A stretch of DNA of 64,000 bases from an uncultured Ruminococcus sp. (lineage in GTDB: Bacteria; Bacillota; Clostridia; Oscillospirales; Ruminococcaceae): positions 31,183-95,182 of the forward strand of contig CANRDT010000003.1 of the NCBI GenBank assembly GCA_947629455.1, in the 5' to 3' direction. The translations under genes were made by a program, and so were the position numbers. Positions within the stretch are counted from its first letter, which is position 1, and each line of letters starts with the position of its first letter. Below, piece by piece: positions 46,982-56,221 of the stretch. A model generated the notes under the pieces. The model saw only the letters and a list, made by a program, of their open reading frames with translations, had not been told where the DNA came from and made no database searches.

Positions 46982-47581
46982 CTACTTTTTGTCAAATTCA
47001 GGATTGAACGCATAGAAGTTTTTGGAATCGAGCATATCCTGTATCATACGCAGACCTTCGCCGAACCGCTGGTAGTGAACGATCTCGCGCTGACGGAGGA
47101 ATTTGATAGGGTCGCGCACGTCGGGATCGTCAGCCAGCCGCAGGATATTGTCATATGTGACTCTTGCTTTCTGTTCGGCGGCAAGATCTTCGTTCATATC
47201 GGCTATAGCGTCTCCGGTAGACTGGAAAATGCTTGCGGTGAACGGCACTCCCGATGCGGCGATCGGGTAGATACCCGTAGTGTGGTCAACGAAATAGGTA
47301 TCAAAGCCGCTTTCCTTTATTTCCTTTATTGAAAGATTTCTGGTGAGCTGATAGAGTATAGCCGAAACTATCTCCATATGAGCAAGTTCCTCCGTGCCTA
47401 TATCGTTCAATATAGCCTGCACTTCACGGCAGGGAGCGGAATATCTCTGATTGAGATAACGCATAGCCGCACCGAGTTCGCCGTCAGGACCGCCAAGCTG
47501 ACTAATTATCACCTTTGCCAGAGCAGGATTCGGGTTCTTGATATTTACGGGGTATTCGAGTTTCTTTTCATATTGCCACAT
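46982..47581 (-). CDS. cotJC: Spore coat protein CotJC (manganese catalase family)
   Basis: 199 residues. A ferritin-like four-helix bundle with the di-metal ligands of Mn catalases: Glu in GELGAAMRYLNQRY, the EELAHMEIV pair, Glu in DLAAEQKARVTYDNI and REIVHYQRFGE. CotJC is assembled into the inner spore coat with CotJA and CotJB and may detoxify peroxide. Its start overlaps the cotJB stop. Confidence 0.95.
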   Translation of the reverse strand: MWQYEKKLEYPVNIKNPNPALAKVIISQLGGPDGELGAAMRYLNQRYSAPCREVQAILNDIGTEELAHMEIVSAILYQLTRNLSIKEIKESGFDTYFVDHTTGIYPIAASGVPFTASIFQSTGDAIADMNEDLAAEQKARVTYDNILRLADDPDVRDPIKFLRQREIVHYQRFGEGLRMIQDMLDSKNFYAFNPEFDKK

Positions 47582-47838
47582 CAGCTTTCACCTCTCTCCC
47601 AAGGGAACGGCGTCGACGTCCACTCCCAGCGCTTTGAACAGTCTGCGCCGGCAAGCGTTATCGGACCGTACTTCTCCTCGTACTCTTTGACCGCCGCCTC
47701 ATATGCGGCTTTATGTGTTTCAAAATATTCAAGACCGTTGCGGCAGGTCGGGTGGCTGTCAAGATAGAGATTTGCCTCTACCACTGCGAACTGCTCCGCC
47801 TGTACTTTTCTCATAAGACGCTGTTTCTCAGTAGCCAT
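47581..47838 (-). CDS. cotJB: Spore coat protein CotJB
   Basis: 85 residues. Begins RLMRKVQAEQFAVVEANLYLDSHP and contains the AYEAAVKEYEEKYGPIT block found in CotJB. One-base overlap with cotJC and 11-base overlap with cotJA: a tightly packed operon. Confidence 0.92.
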   Translation of the reverse strand: MATEKQRLMRKVQAEQFAVVEANLYLDSHPTCRNGLEYFETHKAAYEAAVKEYEEKYGPITLAGADCSKRWEWTSTPFPWERGES

Positions 47839-48088
47839 GCCTGACTGCCTCCTCTCCTATGAACGGCTTATCCAGACTCGGAAAAATCGTTCCTCTGGAT
47901 AATCCTGCGTCGCAGTCGTAAGGCTTTTCCCATTTCTGGAACGGGACATACGCCATACCTACGGGCGTTTCTTTAGGGAAAGCGCCCTGCGGCATAGGAC
48001 AGTTCATACCCTCACAGGGAGCTGCGTCCTCGGCGTCAAGTATCCGTCCCAACAGACCTTTCGCGGCGCTGTTGTCTAATATATCCAT
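47828..48088 (-). CDS. cotJA: Spore coat protein CotJA
   Basis: 86 residues from ATG 48088, which follows AAGGAGAG; the frame reaches farther upstream without a ribosome site. Contains GMAYVPFQKWEKPYDCD and GTIFPSLDKPF, the Tyr/Pro/Trp-rich CotJA signature. Its N-terminal CEGMNCPMPQG stretch adds Cys residues that might cross-link. The operon is normally under sporulation sigma E; I see no clear sigma E promoter by eye. A gcaaagaccg/cggtctttac hairpin lies about 65 bases upstream. Confidence 0.88.
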   Translation of the reverse strand: MDILDNSAAKGLLGRILDAEDAAPCEGMNCPMPQGAFPKETPVGMAYVPFQKWEKPYDCDAGLSRGTIFPSLDKPFIGEEAVRHGY

Positions 48089-48250
48089 ATATCTCTCCTT
48101 CCGGATATAGGTATCACCAGATACCCTGATGTATCCTTTGATCTGTAAAGACCGCGCAAACGGTCTTTGCGGTACTTCTGACGAGTACTGATACATACTA
48201 TGCGGACTTGCGGCGGTGTGTTACATTGCAGACGGCGCGGCGTTTATGCA

Positions 48251-48282
48251 TAAAAAGATCCCGACCGCAAAGGATCGGGATA
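48251..48282 (-). terminator. Terminator after the ABC ATPase gene
   Basis: Minus strand: atcccgatcc ... gg.tcgggat followed by CTTTTT, 130 bases after the ABC gene stop. The remainder of the 48089-48414 gap has nothing recognisable. Confidence 0.7.
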
Positions 48283-48414
48283 TAAAAATCAATTTTAAAA
48301 ATATAGATCGGCTTTTTTGAAAGCATTTTCCCTATCAGGTAAATGTTTGTAAAACTCAAATGCACTTTCGGGCAATGATAAATTCGCCAAAAATCGGAAA
48401 TATACAGATATAAA

Positions 48415-49116
48415 TTACCACTCGATCGTCGATACATCGGCAGGTTCGCTGTTGAGGGTCACGCTGTCAATGCGGCTGTTTTTCACCTTGATAACTCTGT
48501 CCGCCATCGGAGCGATCGCAAGATTATGAGTTATCACGACCACTGTCATACCGCTCTTGCGGCAGGTATCCTGCAAAAGGCGCAGTATAGTCTTGCCGGT
48601 ATTGTAATCGAGCGCACCTGTCGGCTCGTCACAGAGGAGCAGCTTAGGCTGTTTTGCCAGCGCACGGGCAATGGAAACTCTCTGCTGCTCGCCGCCAGAA
48701 AGCTGCGACGGAAAATTGTCCATTCTGTCGGCAAGTCCAACACTTTCAAGCACCTGCTCGGGAGATACCGCGTCACGGCAGATCTGCGCCGCCAGTTCCA
48801 CGTTTTCCTTGGCGGTCAGATTGTTCACAAGATTATAAAACTGAAAAACAAATCCTATGTCATATCTGCGGTATGCGGTGAGCTTGCGGCGGTTATAGCC
48901 TGCAATATCGCTGCCGTCCACTATTATCTGCCCCTCGTCGCAGGTGTCCATTCCGCCGAGCATATTGAGTATAGTGGTCTTTCCTGCGCCGCTTGCGCCG
49001 ACTATTACGGCAAATTCGCCTTTTTCAATTTCAAAATTCACATTATCGGACGCGGTTATGGTGACTTCGCCCATCTGATAACGCTTAGACACGTTTTTAA
49101 ATTGTACAAACGGCAC
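48415..49116 (-). CDS. ABC transporter ATPase, MacB/LolD/FtsE-like, without a permease
   Basis: 233 residues from GTG 49116 (GGAGTGGTGA before it). Walker [11 protein letters not shown]-loop FVFQFYNLV, signature [15 protein letters not shown], Walker [14 protein letters not shown]-loop VITHN. The MKL-type layout belongs to systems that export peptides or lipoproteins or remodel the envelope, always with a FtsX/MacB-type permease. No permease gene is next to it: upstream is secDF (36 bases away), downstream cotJA. The permease is either unlinked or lost. Confidence 0.9.
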   Translation of the reverse strand: MPFVQFKNVSKRYQMGEVTITASDNVNFEIEKGEFAVIVGASGAGKTTILNMLGGMDTCDEGQIIVDGSDIAGYNRRKLTAYRRYDIGFVFQFYNLVNNLTAKENVELAAQICRDAVSPEQVLESVGLADRMDNFPSQLSGGEQQRVSIARALAKQPKLLLCDEPTGALDYNTGKTILRLLQDTCRKSGMTVVVITHNLAIAPMADRVIKVKNSRIDSVTLNSEPADVSTIEW

Positions 49117-49152
49117 TTTTCACCACTCCCCTGCCGATAGTACCTACAGCGT

Positions 49153-51567
49153 TTACACCACTGCACCGTTGTTGGGACGGGCAGGCTTGGGCTGCTGCTT
49201 TTTCTTCTTGGTATCCTTGCCGCTTCGCTTTCTTGAATCCTGCTTTTTGGCGGTGTGCTTCTGCCAGATGACCCAGAGCGTCGGAGCTATGCAGTTTGAG
49301 GAGTACACACCTGCGACCATACCGACAATAAGCGGCAGGGCAAAGCTCATAATGGACGTAATGCCGCAGATACTGCACACGACGCATACCGTCGCCATAG
49401 CAAGGATAGTCGTAACGGTGGTGTGTATCGATCTTCCCATTGTCTGTGTGATAGACATATTGACAAGCTCGTCAAGCTCAAGCTTACTGCCGTAAAGTCT
49501 GCGGTTCTCACGGATACGGTCGTAAACGATGATCGTCGCGTTTATCGAGTAGCCGAGTATCGTCAGCAGAACAGCCATAAAGTTTGCGTCTATATCAAAG
49601 CGGAATATCACGAACGAACCGTATACCATACACATATCGTGGATAAGCGCAAGCACCGCAAAGCAGCCTGCGGAAAGTCCGCCTATCTTCTTGAATCTGA
49701 ATCCGATATAGATGATCGTCACGACTGCCGCAAAGGCGCAGGCGACCAGACATTTAAAGAAAAATTCCGTACCGTTTGACGCCGCGACATCGTTTGATTC
49801 GAGCAGCTCAACATTGTTTTCGGAGAAAGTCTCCTGCATAGCCTCTTTGAGGTTATCCTGCTTTTCGTTGCTGATACCCTCTTTTGAGGAGAATGACAGC
49901 TTTATAGTCGTGTCGTCCGAGGAAAAATTCTCGCCCTTGGTAACTATGCAGCTTTCGCCGATAGTGTCGCTGACAAGCGTTTCGACCGCCTTGGTGTCTA
50001 TATCCCCCTCGTAAGTGTAGGTGATAATGGTACCGCCCTTGAATTCGAGAGCGATCTTAAGTCCCAGAACGGCGGTAAGTATAACAAACACCGCGATAAG
50101 CGTGCAGGACGCCGTGTAGAATTTTTTGCTGTGCTTTGTTACGGATATTACCTTTTTCTTCTTTTCGTTATATTCCGCAAGCTTTTCATCGTCATCGGGA
50201 ACGCCGTAGAACTTCCTGTTCTTAAAGCATTTGAATTTTGAGAGTGACGAGAGCATAAGTCTTGAACAGAATATGCCGAACACGAAGTTGAGGATAATAC
50301 CTACCAGCAGCGTATAGCCGAGCGAGTAGATAGTACCGGCAGTAGCCGCGCCGAACATAAAGAATATCGGTTTGAGGATAGTACCGAACAGGCTGTCGGT
50401 AGGTCCGAACGCGCCCATAAGTATGACCGCGACGAAAACAACGGTGATATTTCCGTCAAACACCGCGCTCCACGCACGCTTATAGCCCTGTTCTATAGAG
50501 CCGTTGAGCGTCTTGCCGTTGCGCAGCTCTTCTTTTATTCTTTCGGCAGTGATAACGTTCGCGTCAACGCCCATGCCGACTGCAAGTATGATACCTGCGA
50601 TACCCGGTATTGTGAGGGTAAAGCTGTCGAGATTTCCGAAAAATCCCGAAATGCAGGCGATAGAGCCTATTACCTGACCGAGCAGGGCGATACCTGCCAC
50701 GAATCCCGGCAGTTTGTATACGATGATCATATAGATAACGATCATAAAGAACGCGATAACTCCTGCAATGAGCATTGCGTTTCTTGCGCCCTCTCCGAGA
50801 GTTGCGGAGATGATATTCGTGCTGGTCGTTTCAAGCTTGAAAGGCAGCGAACCTGCGTTTATCTTATCGGCAAGAGCCTTTGCCGACTCATAGGTAAAGT
50901 TGCCTGAGATCTGGGCGTTGCCGTCCATAATTGCAGACTGCACCTCGGGAGCGGAGATCTGCGTATCGTCCATCCAGATAGATATCTGACCGTGTGAGCT
51001 TGCAAGTTCCGATGTAGCTGACGCAAACTTTTGTGTGCCGTCGCTGTTCAGTTCCAGACTTACTACATAAGTTACCTGGTTGGTATCGGGATCCTGATAC
51101 TGACGAGCCTCCGCTTTTTTTACATCGGTACCGGTCAGCACCTCTTCACCCGTTTCCTCAGTTCCCTTGCGGAAGGTAAGGATAGCCGTTTCGCCAAGCT
51201 CCGCCACGGCGGATTCGGGGTCAAAGCTTTCCTCTCCCGCCTGCCACGGGAAAGAAACCATTACCCTGTCCTTGGAGTAGTCCACATAGACCTCGCTGTC
51301 GGTAATATTCAGGCTCACCAGACGCTGTTCTATGACCGCTTTTGCCGCGTCCATTTCATCGTCGGTAGCGTCATAGTCCACAGAGGGCTCAAAGGTGGCG
51401 TTTACACCGCCCTGAATATCTATACCCCAGCGGATCTCGTCCGCGCCTTTAATATAAGTGGTTCTTGTATCGCCGAACTGACTGTGTATACCGAAAAAGG
51501 CAAGGTAGCCCAGACCGAGTATGCACAGCAGCACTACAAAAAACACCGGCTTTTTTACACGTCGCAC
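49153..51567 (-). CDS. secDF: Fused protein translocase accessory subunit SecDF
   Basis: 804 residues from GTG 51567 (AGGAGG 9 bases before it). First half is SecD (membrane helix, WGIDIQGGVN, large extracellular domain, then five helices with GIILAVGMGVDANVI); the second half is SecF, with FKGGTI near its start, the extracellular domain and helices with ILGYSINATIIVYDRIRENRR. SecDF uses the ion gradient to pull proteins out after SecA. A Lys/Gln-rich tail ends the protein. Fusion is usual in Firmicutes such as Bacillus. Confidence 0.96.
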   Translation of the reverse strand: MRRVKKPVFFVVLLCILGLGYLAFFGIHSQFGDTRTTYIKGADEIRWGIDIQGGVNATFEPSVDYDATDDEMDAAKAVIEQRLVSLNITDSEVYVDYSKDRVMVSFPWQAGEESFDPESAVAELGETAILTFRKGTEETGEEVLTGTDVKKAEARQYQDPDTNQVTYVVSLELNSDGTQKFASATSELASSHGQISIWMDDTQISAPEVQSAIMDGNAQISGNFTYESAKALADKINAGSLPFKLETTSTNIISATLGEGARNAMLIAGVIAFFMIVIYMIIVYKLPGFVAGIALLGQVIGSIACISGFFGNLDSFTLTIPGIAGIILAVGMGVDANVITAERIKEELRNGKTLNGSIEQGYKRAWSAVFDGNITVVFVAVILMGAFGPTDSLFGTILKPIFFMFGAATAGTIYSLGYTLLVGIILNFVFGIFCSRLMLSSLSKFKCFKNRKFYGVPDDDEKLAEYNEKKKKVISVTKHSKKFYTASCTLIAVFVILTAVLGLKIALEFKGGTIITYTYEGDIDTKAVETLVSDTIGESCIVTKGENFSSDDTTIKLSFSSKEGISNEKQDNLKEAMQETFSENNVELLESNDVAASNGTEFFFKCLVACAFAAVVTIIYIGFRFKKIGGLSAGCFAVLALIHDMCMVYGSFVIFRFDIDANFMAVLLTILGYSINATIIVYDRIRENRRLYGSKLELDELVNMSITQTMGRSIHTTVTTILAMATVCVVCSICGITSIMSFALPLIVGMVAGVYSSNCIAPTLWVIWQKHTAKKQDSRKRSGKDTKKKKQQPKPARPNNGAVV

Positions 51568-51708
51568 AAATTTTTCCTCCTACCGTTTATATGTTATACT
51601 TTATTTAACCATTTAATATTCCGTTCCGCACTTGTCGGGTGCAGACACATTCACCTTATAATTATAATACCTTTCACCTCAAAAGTCAACCCCTTTTTTT
51701 ACCTATTT

Positions 51709-52032
51709 CACGGAATTCAATTTTATAAGAGCGTTTTTGGTCTTAAAATTATATTCCGCTCAGTTTTGCAAGATTTTTGTTATATTCTCCGCCCCATTTA
51801 TAAAGCCGTAACGATATGCACTGTGGACGGGCGGAAATGCCCCGCCCGGGAGGGCAGCCTTTTTGAGGAAAAGGCTTGATCCAAAACCTTTTTATTTTGC
51901 CGACTTCGTTTTAACCATAAGTGCGGAGCGTGAAACCAGTCTGCGGAGCTACTCTTACTTCTGTCCTCTTATCTCTTACTTCTAAAAGCGCAGCGTTCTG
52001 ACTTCTTCGGAAATCAAAAATTGATTTCCGTG
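51709..52032. repeat. Mosaic element: subfamily A left end, C-like core, subfamily B inverted right end
   Basis: Begins cacggaattcaatttt and continues like the first 80 bases of the 25416 element; switches to a block shared (inverted) with 8250-8330; then a piece of subfamily C (aaaaggcttgatccaaaacc ... gcggagcgtgaaa); and ends with subfamily B read backwards (tcttatctcttacttctaaa, gcgcagcgttctgac, attgatttccgtg). 9-mers outside the ends do not match. It fills most of the gap between secDF and radA. Confidence 0.8.
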
Positions 52033-52050
52033 CACTCCCTTTCTCCCCAC

Positions 52051-52079
52051 TTGAAATATATAAAAATATATAGTATAAT
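52051..52079 (+). promoter_or_regulatory. Promoter for radA
   Basis: TTGAAA (52051-52056), 17 bases, TATAAT (52074-52079), 33 bases before the radA ATG and 18 bases after the end of the mosaic repeat. Confidence 0.85.
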
Positions 52080-52112
52080 ATAGACAGGTTTTCAGGGAAG
52101 GTGGCTTGCCAT

Positions 52113-53492
52113 ATGCCAAAGGCAAAAACAATTTACGTCTGCTCACAATGCGGATACGAATCTTCAAAATGGAACGGAAAATGTCCCGGCTGCGGAGAAT
52201 GGAACACATTTGAGGAAGCAGCGGTTTCCGCCCCTGCAAGGAGCGGCGCAAGATCAAACCGCACTGCGGTGCGCGATCTTTCGGACAGCATACTCAGCAT
52301 ATCCGCCGTTGACGCAAGCTATGACGAAATACGCTACCGCACGGGTCTTAACGAGCTTGACCGCGTGCTTGGCGGCGGACTTGTAAAGGGCAGCCTTGTA
52401 CTCATCGGCGGCGAACCGGGTATCGGAAAATCGACCATACTGCTCCAGATATGTCAGTTTATGGGGGAGGATCACACGATACTCTATGTTTCGGGAGAAG
52501 AATCGGTCAGGCAGATCAAGCTGCGCGCACAGCGGCTGGGAGTTGACAGCGAAAATCTTTATCTGCTTGCCGATACCGACTGCGAATCCATCTGCGATGT
52601 GATAACGAAGGAAAAGCCGGAGATCGTCATAATCGACTCAATACAGACTATGAATATTCAGGGCATAAGCTCTGCGGCAGGCTCGGTCACGCAGGTGAGG
52701 GAATGTACAAACCTCTTTCTGAGGACTGCCAAGGCGGAGGAGATACCCTTTTTTATAGTCGGTCATGTTAATAAGGACGGCGCGATCGCAGGTCCAAAGG
52801 TAATGGAGCATATCGTGGACGCGGTGCTGTATTTTGAGGGACAGAGGAATCTATCCTACCGTATTCTCAGGGCGGTAAAGAACCGTTTCGGCTCGACCAA
52901 TGAAATAGGCGTATTTGAAATGCAGAACAAGGGTCTTGCCGAGGTGGAGAATCCGTCAATGATGATGCTTTCGGGCAGACCGCGCGATGTTTCGGGCAGC
53001 TGCGTCGCCTGCGTTATCGAAGGCTCGCGCCCGATACTTGCGGAGGTGCAGGCTCTTGTCACCAAAAGCGGCTTTGCAGTCCCAAGGCGCACCTCTACGG
53101 GATTTGACTACAACAGAATGTCGATCATCATTGCGGTGCTTGAAAAACGTCTGGGATTCTTTTTCGGCGGACTTGACATTTATATAAACGTTGTGGGCGG
53201 TCTGCGTCTTGACGAAACGGCTGCCGATCTCTCCATTGCGCTTGCGCTTTATTCAAGTCTGAGGGACAAGGCGGTCAGCGACAAGGTGATCGCTTTCGGA
53301 GAGATAGGTCTCGGCGGCGAGCTGAGGGCGGTATCCTACTGCGAACAGCGCATTATGGAGGCTCAGCGTATGGGATTTGAAAAATGCATACTCCCGAGGC
53401 AGTCGCTCAAAAGTCTCGGCGGCAGGAAATTTGACATTCAGGTGATCGGCGCAGGCTCGGTCAGGGCGGCGTTTGACGCTCTTGAAAAGTAA
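52113..53492 (+). CDS. radA: DNA repair ATPase RadA
   Basis: 459 residues from ATG 52113 (AAGGTGG 9 bases before; a GTG start four codons earlier is weaker). N-terminal zinc finger CSQCGYESSKWNGKCPGCGEW, RecA-like ATPase with Walker A GGEPGIGKST, Walker B IVIIDSIQT, the RadA-specific KNRFGSTNEIGVFEM block, and a C-terminal Lon-protease-like domain (LGGELRAV) without the protease residues. Helps branch migration of recombination intermediates. Confidence 0.97.
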   Translation: MPKAKTIYVCSQCGYESSKWNGKCPGCGEWNTFEEAAVSAPARSGARSNRTAVRDLSDSILSISAVDASYDEIRYRTGLNELDRVLGGGLVKGSLVLIGGEPGIGKSTILLQICQFMGEDHTILYVSGEESVRQIKLRAQRLGVDSENLYLLADTDCESICDVITKEKPEIVIIDSIQTMNIQGISSAAGSVTQVRECTNLFLRTAKAEEIPFFIVGHVNKDGAIAGPKVMEHIVDAVLYFEGQRNLSYRILRAVKNRFGSTNEIGVFEMQNKGLAEVENPSMMMLSGRPRDVSGSCVACVIEGSRPILAEVQALVTKSGFAVPRRTSTGFDYNRMSIIIAVLEKRLGFFFGGLDIYINVVGGLRLDETAADLSIALALYSSLRDKAVSDKVIAFGEIGLGGELRAVSYCEQRIMEAQRMGFEKCILPRQSLKSLGGRKFDIQVIGAGSVRAAFDALEK

Positions 53493-53511
53493 AGTAAAGT
53501 AAGGTAAAGGA

Positions 53512-53725
53512 CACGGAATTCAATTTTATAGGAGTGTTTTTATTCTTATAATTATATTTTGCTCAGTCAGGCGAGATTTTTGTTATATTCTCCGCCGCAG
53601 GCGGAGAATATAACATTAAATTATTTTTCCTCCGCCGTTGGCGGAGGAAAAATAACCCAAAAGTCTGCATTGGCAAGTAAAATATATTAAAATGCTTACT
53701 TAAAATTTAAAAATTGATTTCCGTG
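53512..53725. repeat. MITE-like element, subfamily A, 214 bases, with perfect 9-base flanking duplication
   Basis: cacggaattcaatttt at the left, aaaaattgatttccgtg at the right. The same two hairpins as the 25416 copy and almost the same sequence throughout. ggtaaagga lies directly outside both ends (53503-53511 and 53726-53734). The stretch before it (aaagtaaagtaaggtaaagg) is repetitive, so part of the match might be chance, but the boundary is exact. The insertion lies between radA and glpK. Confidence 0.9.
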
Positions 53726-53747
53726 GGTAAAGGAAAGGACAGATCTT

Positions 53748-55241
53748 ATGGATATGCGCGATGAAAAAAGATATATACTTGCCCTCGATCAGGGGACAAC
53801 ATCTTCAAGAGCCGTTATATTTGACCATAACGGAAAACCGATAGATTCATATCAGATAGAATTTCCGCAGATATTTCCCGACAACGGCTGGATAGAACAC
53901 GATCCGCTCGATATTCTCAATTCCCAGCTTGACGCGGCAAAGGGAGCGCTTGAAAAGTCGGGTATATCCGCAATGCAGATCGCCGCAGTCGGCATAACGA
54001 ATCAGAGAGAGACCACGATAATGTGGGATAAAAATACCGGAAAACCGATCTGTAACGCTATCGTCTGGCAGTGCAGGCGCACCGCGGATATTTGCGCCGC
54101 GCTTTCAAAGCAGGTCGGAGAGGAGTTTTTCCGCAGCCGAACGGGGCTACTTATCGACCCGTATTTTTCCGCGACAAAGATAAAATGGATACTCGATAAT
54201 ATCCCCGGTGCGCGTGAGGGAGCGCAAAAGGGGGATATTCTCTTCGGCACGGTGGACAGCTGGCTCATCTGGAACCTCACAGGCGGAATAACGCACTGCA
54301 CTGACGTTTCAAACGCCGCAAGGACTATGCTTTTCAATATCCACACAATGCAGTGGGATAAGGATATTCTCGCTCTGCTCGGCATACCCGAAATCATACT
54401 TCCGCAGGTGTGCGATTCCTCGGGAGTTATCGGCTATTGCAGCAGTGAAATATTCGGCTGCGAAATACCGATAGCAGGCTGCGCGGGAGATCAGCAGGCA
54501 GCGCTTTTCGGGCAGAAATGCTTTGGCAGGGGCGATGTAAAGAACACCTACGGCACGGGAGGTTTTCTGTTGATGAATACGGGGGATTCTCCCGTCGACG
54601 CAAAAAGCGGTCTGCTCACGACCGTCGGCTGGAGGATAGGCGAAAAGACCGTCTACGCGCTTGAAGGCTCGGTGTTCATCTCCGGCGCGATAGTAAAATG
54701 GCTGAGAGATCAGCTCGGACTAATTTCCTCCGCAGCCGAAACGCAAAGCTTAGCCGCTTCCATAGACTCCACGGGAGGAGTGTATATAGTCCCTGCATTT
54801 ACGGGTCTGGGCGCGCCCTACTGGAGACCCGACGCGCGCGGAATTATAGTCGGTCTGACAAGGGCGACCGATAAAGCCTGCATAGTACGCGCCTGCCTTG
54901 AGGCTGTCGCCTATCAGACGCAGGACGTTCTCGCGGCTATGGAAAAGGACGCAGGCTCACTAAATACTATCCGCGTGGACGGCGGAGCAAGTGCAAATGA
55001 TTTTCTGCTGAAATTTCAGGCGGATATTTCAAACAAGGAGATAATACGTCCCGACTGTGTTGAATCGACGGCGGTGGGAGCGGCTTTCCTTGCAGGTCTT
55101 GGCGTGGGATACTGGAAAGATACCGACGAGATCGCCGCGCTCGACTCCGATTTTCGCAGATTTATTCCCGATATGCCCGATACTCGGCGCAAAGAACTGC
55201 TCGACGGCTGGCATAACGCGGTAGCTCTTGCGATACGGTAA
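53748..55241 (+). CDS. glpK: Glycerol kinase
   Basis: 497 residues. FGGY kinase: ALDQGTTSSRAV phosphate 1 loop, GITNQRETT, WIEHDP, the phosphate 2 loop, the AGDQQAALFGQ and GTGGFLLMNTG blocks and DGGASANDFLL. Converts glycerol to glycerol 3-phosphate for lipid or wall polymer synthesis or catabolism. The HPr-phosphorylated His of Enterococcus enzymes would lie near residue 230; here the region reads FGCEIPIAGC and has no matching His, so PTS activation seems unlikely. AAGGA lies upstream. No glpF or glpD nearby. Confidence 0.95.
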   Translation: MDMRDEKRYILALDQGTTSSRAVIFDHNGKPIDSYQIEFPQIFPDNGWIEHDPLDILNSQLDAAKGALEKSGISAMQIAAVGITNQRETTIMWDKNTGKPICNAIVWQCRRTADICAALSKQVGEEFFRSRTGLLIDPYFSATKIKWILDNIPGAREGAQKGDILFGTVDSWLIWNLTGGITHCTDVSNAARTMLFNIHTMQWDKDILALLGIPEIILPQVCDSSGVIGYCSSEIFGCEIPIAGCAGDQQAALFGQKCFGRGDVKNTYGTGGFLLMNTGDSPVDAKSGLLTTVGWRIGEKTVYALEGSVFISGAIVKWLRDQLGLISSAAETQSLAASIDSTGGVYIVPAFTGLGAPYWRPDARGIIVGLTRATDKACIVRACLEAVAYQTQDVLAAMEKDAGSLNTIRVDGGASANDFLLKFQADISNKEIIRPDCVESTAVGAAFLAGLGVGYWKDTDEIAALDSDFRRFIPDMPDTRRKELLDGWHNAVALAIR

Positions 55242-55244
55242 TGG

Positions 55245-55343
55245 GGAGGAATCAGCGAAGTTGTCTGCCTTTTGTATATTTTCCGTCGGCGCAGAATATG
55301 CCACCCAAAACTGCTTTAATAAAGTTGAAAATTGATTTCTGTG
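55245..55343. repeat. Right-half remnant of a subfamily A element
   Basis: tatattttccgtcggcgcagaatat (decayed hairpin) and a right end aaagttgaaaattgatttctgtg directly after glpK. Confidence 0.55.
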
Positions 55344-55370
55344 GGCGCGGTCTTAAGATATGACCATATA

Positions 55371-55404
55371 CAAAAAGAACTCAGCGCGGCAGCTGAGTTC
55401 TTAT
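55371..55404 (-). terminator. Terminator of the 182-residue membrane protein gene
   Basis: aagaactcagc / gctgagttctt with a 6-base loop; on the minus strand it leads into TTTTTG. May also stop glpK transcripts. Confidence 0.8.
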
Positions 55405-55428
55405 CGTTTATTATTTGATATTTACGTA

Positions 55429-55977
55429 TCATTCAACATAATAGAAATCGCCCTGATTTCCCCAATTTCCCAACGTATTCTCATCGAGCAGACAAGGACC
55501 GCTTGAATAGCCCGTTAAATTGCCGTCCTCGTCATATTGCTGATCGACTGACAGAACGACAGTGCCCGTCGGAATTACCACCGCAACAAAATCGTGTGTA
55601 CCCTCCCAGCGTGCAACATCGTCCTTGATAATGTCGTCTTTTCCGGGATTCCACGTTTCAAACACGGAATACATATCGTCTGCGCACAGACGTATCTTAT
55701 TTCCCTCGAGTATTTCAAAATAATAACTGTTCTTATCGCCGTTGAGATAATATTTACCTACCTTGGGAGTTGCAACGACCGGATCGGTAAAAAGTCTATT
55801 GTCGGCGATCGCGTTCCCCTGTTCCATAAAACTGTCAAACCGCTCCTGCTGTATCTTGTTTACCACATTGATACCTAAAAGCACAAGCGCCGTAAGAAAC
55901 AGTATGACCGCGCTGATAATAACAGGCTTGCTGTGAAGTAAATTCGGCTTTACATTGTTTTGCAGATCGTTTTTCAT
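55429..55977 (-). CDS. 182-residue membrane-anchored extracellular protein, unknown
   Basis: A basic N-terminus, one membrane helix (about 19-40), then an extracellular beta-rich domain (KVGKYYLNGDKNSYYFEILEGNKIRLCADD and GTVVLSVDQQYDEDGNLTGYSSGP) with Trp and Tyr residues. The strand pattern resembles small lipocalin-like or SH3-like barrels, but I recognise no family. AAGGGGG lies before the ATG. Monocistronic. Confidence 0.75.
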   Translation of the reverse strand: MKNDLQNNVKPNLLHSKPVIISAVILFLTALVLLGINVVNKIQQERFDSFMEQGNAIADNRLFTDPVVATPKVGKYYLNGDKNSYYFEILEGNKIRLCADDMYSVFETWNPGKDDIIKDDVARWEGTHDFVAVVIPTGTVVLSVDQQYDEDGNLTGYSSGPCLLDENTLGNWGNQGDFYYVE

Positions 55978-56187
55978 AAATTATGCCCCCTTAAATAAAG
56001 TATATATCCGAAGTTTGTTTTTCTATACAATTATATTATAATACAGATCGGCGAATGATATATGTATATTTGATTAATATTTTATACAGTACTTGTTAAT
56101 TCTGCACATTTTAATAAATCAAATAAATTTATGAATAATGCCAATTGTAAATTTTCTGTTAATTTATATTAGTTTTTTCTGCCGGAC

Positions 56188-56216
56188 TTGACTTTTGTGG
56201 AGAAATATGTTATGAT
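56188..56216 (+). promoter_or_regulatory. Promoter of rplU-prp-rpmA
   Basis: TTGACT (56188-56193), 17 bases, TATGAT (56211-56216). Confidence 0.8.
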
Positions 56217-56221
56217 ATTAA

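Noticed and set aside
46982..47581. A free vegetative manganese catalase
   Set aside because: The metal ligands fit Mn catalase, but the length and the overlapping cotJA and cotJB genes identify it as CotJC.
48198..48437. 79-codon minus-strand frame beyond cotJA
   Set aside because: Crosses the ABC gene's terminator, has no ribosome site and no recognisable protein pattern.
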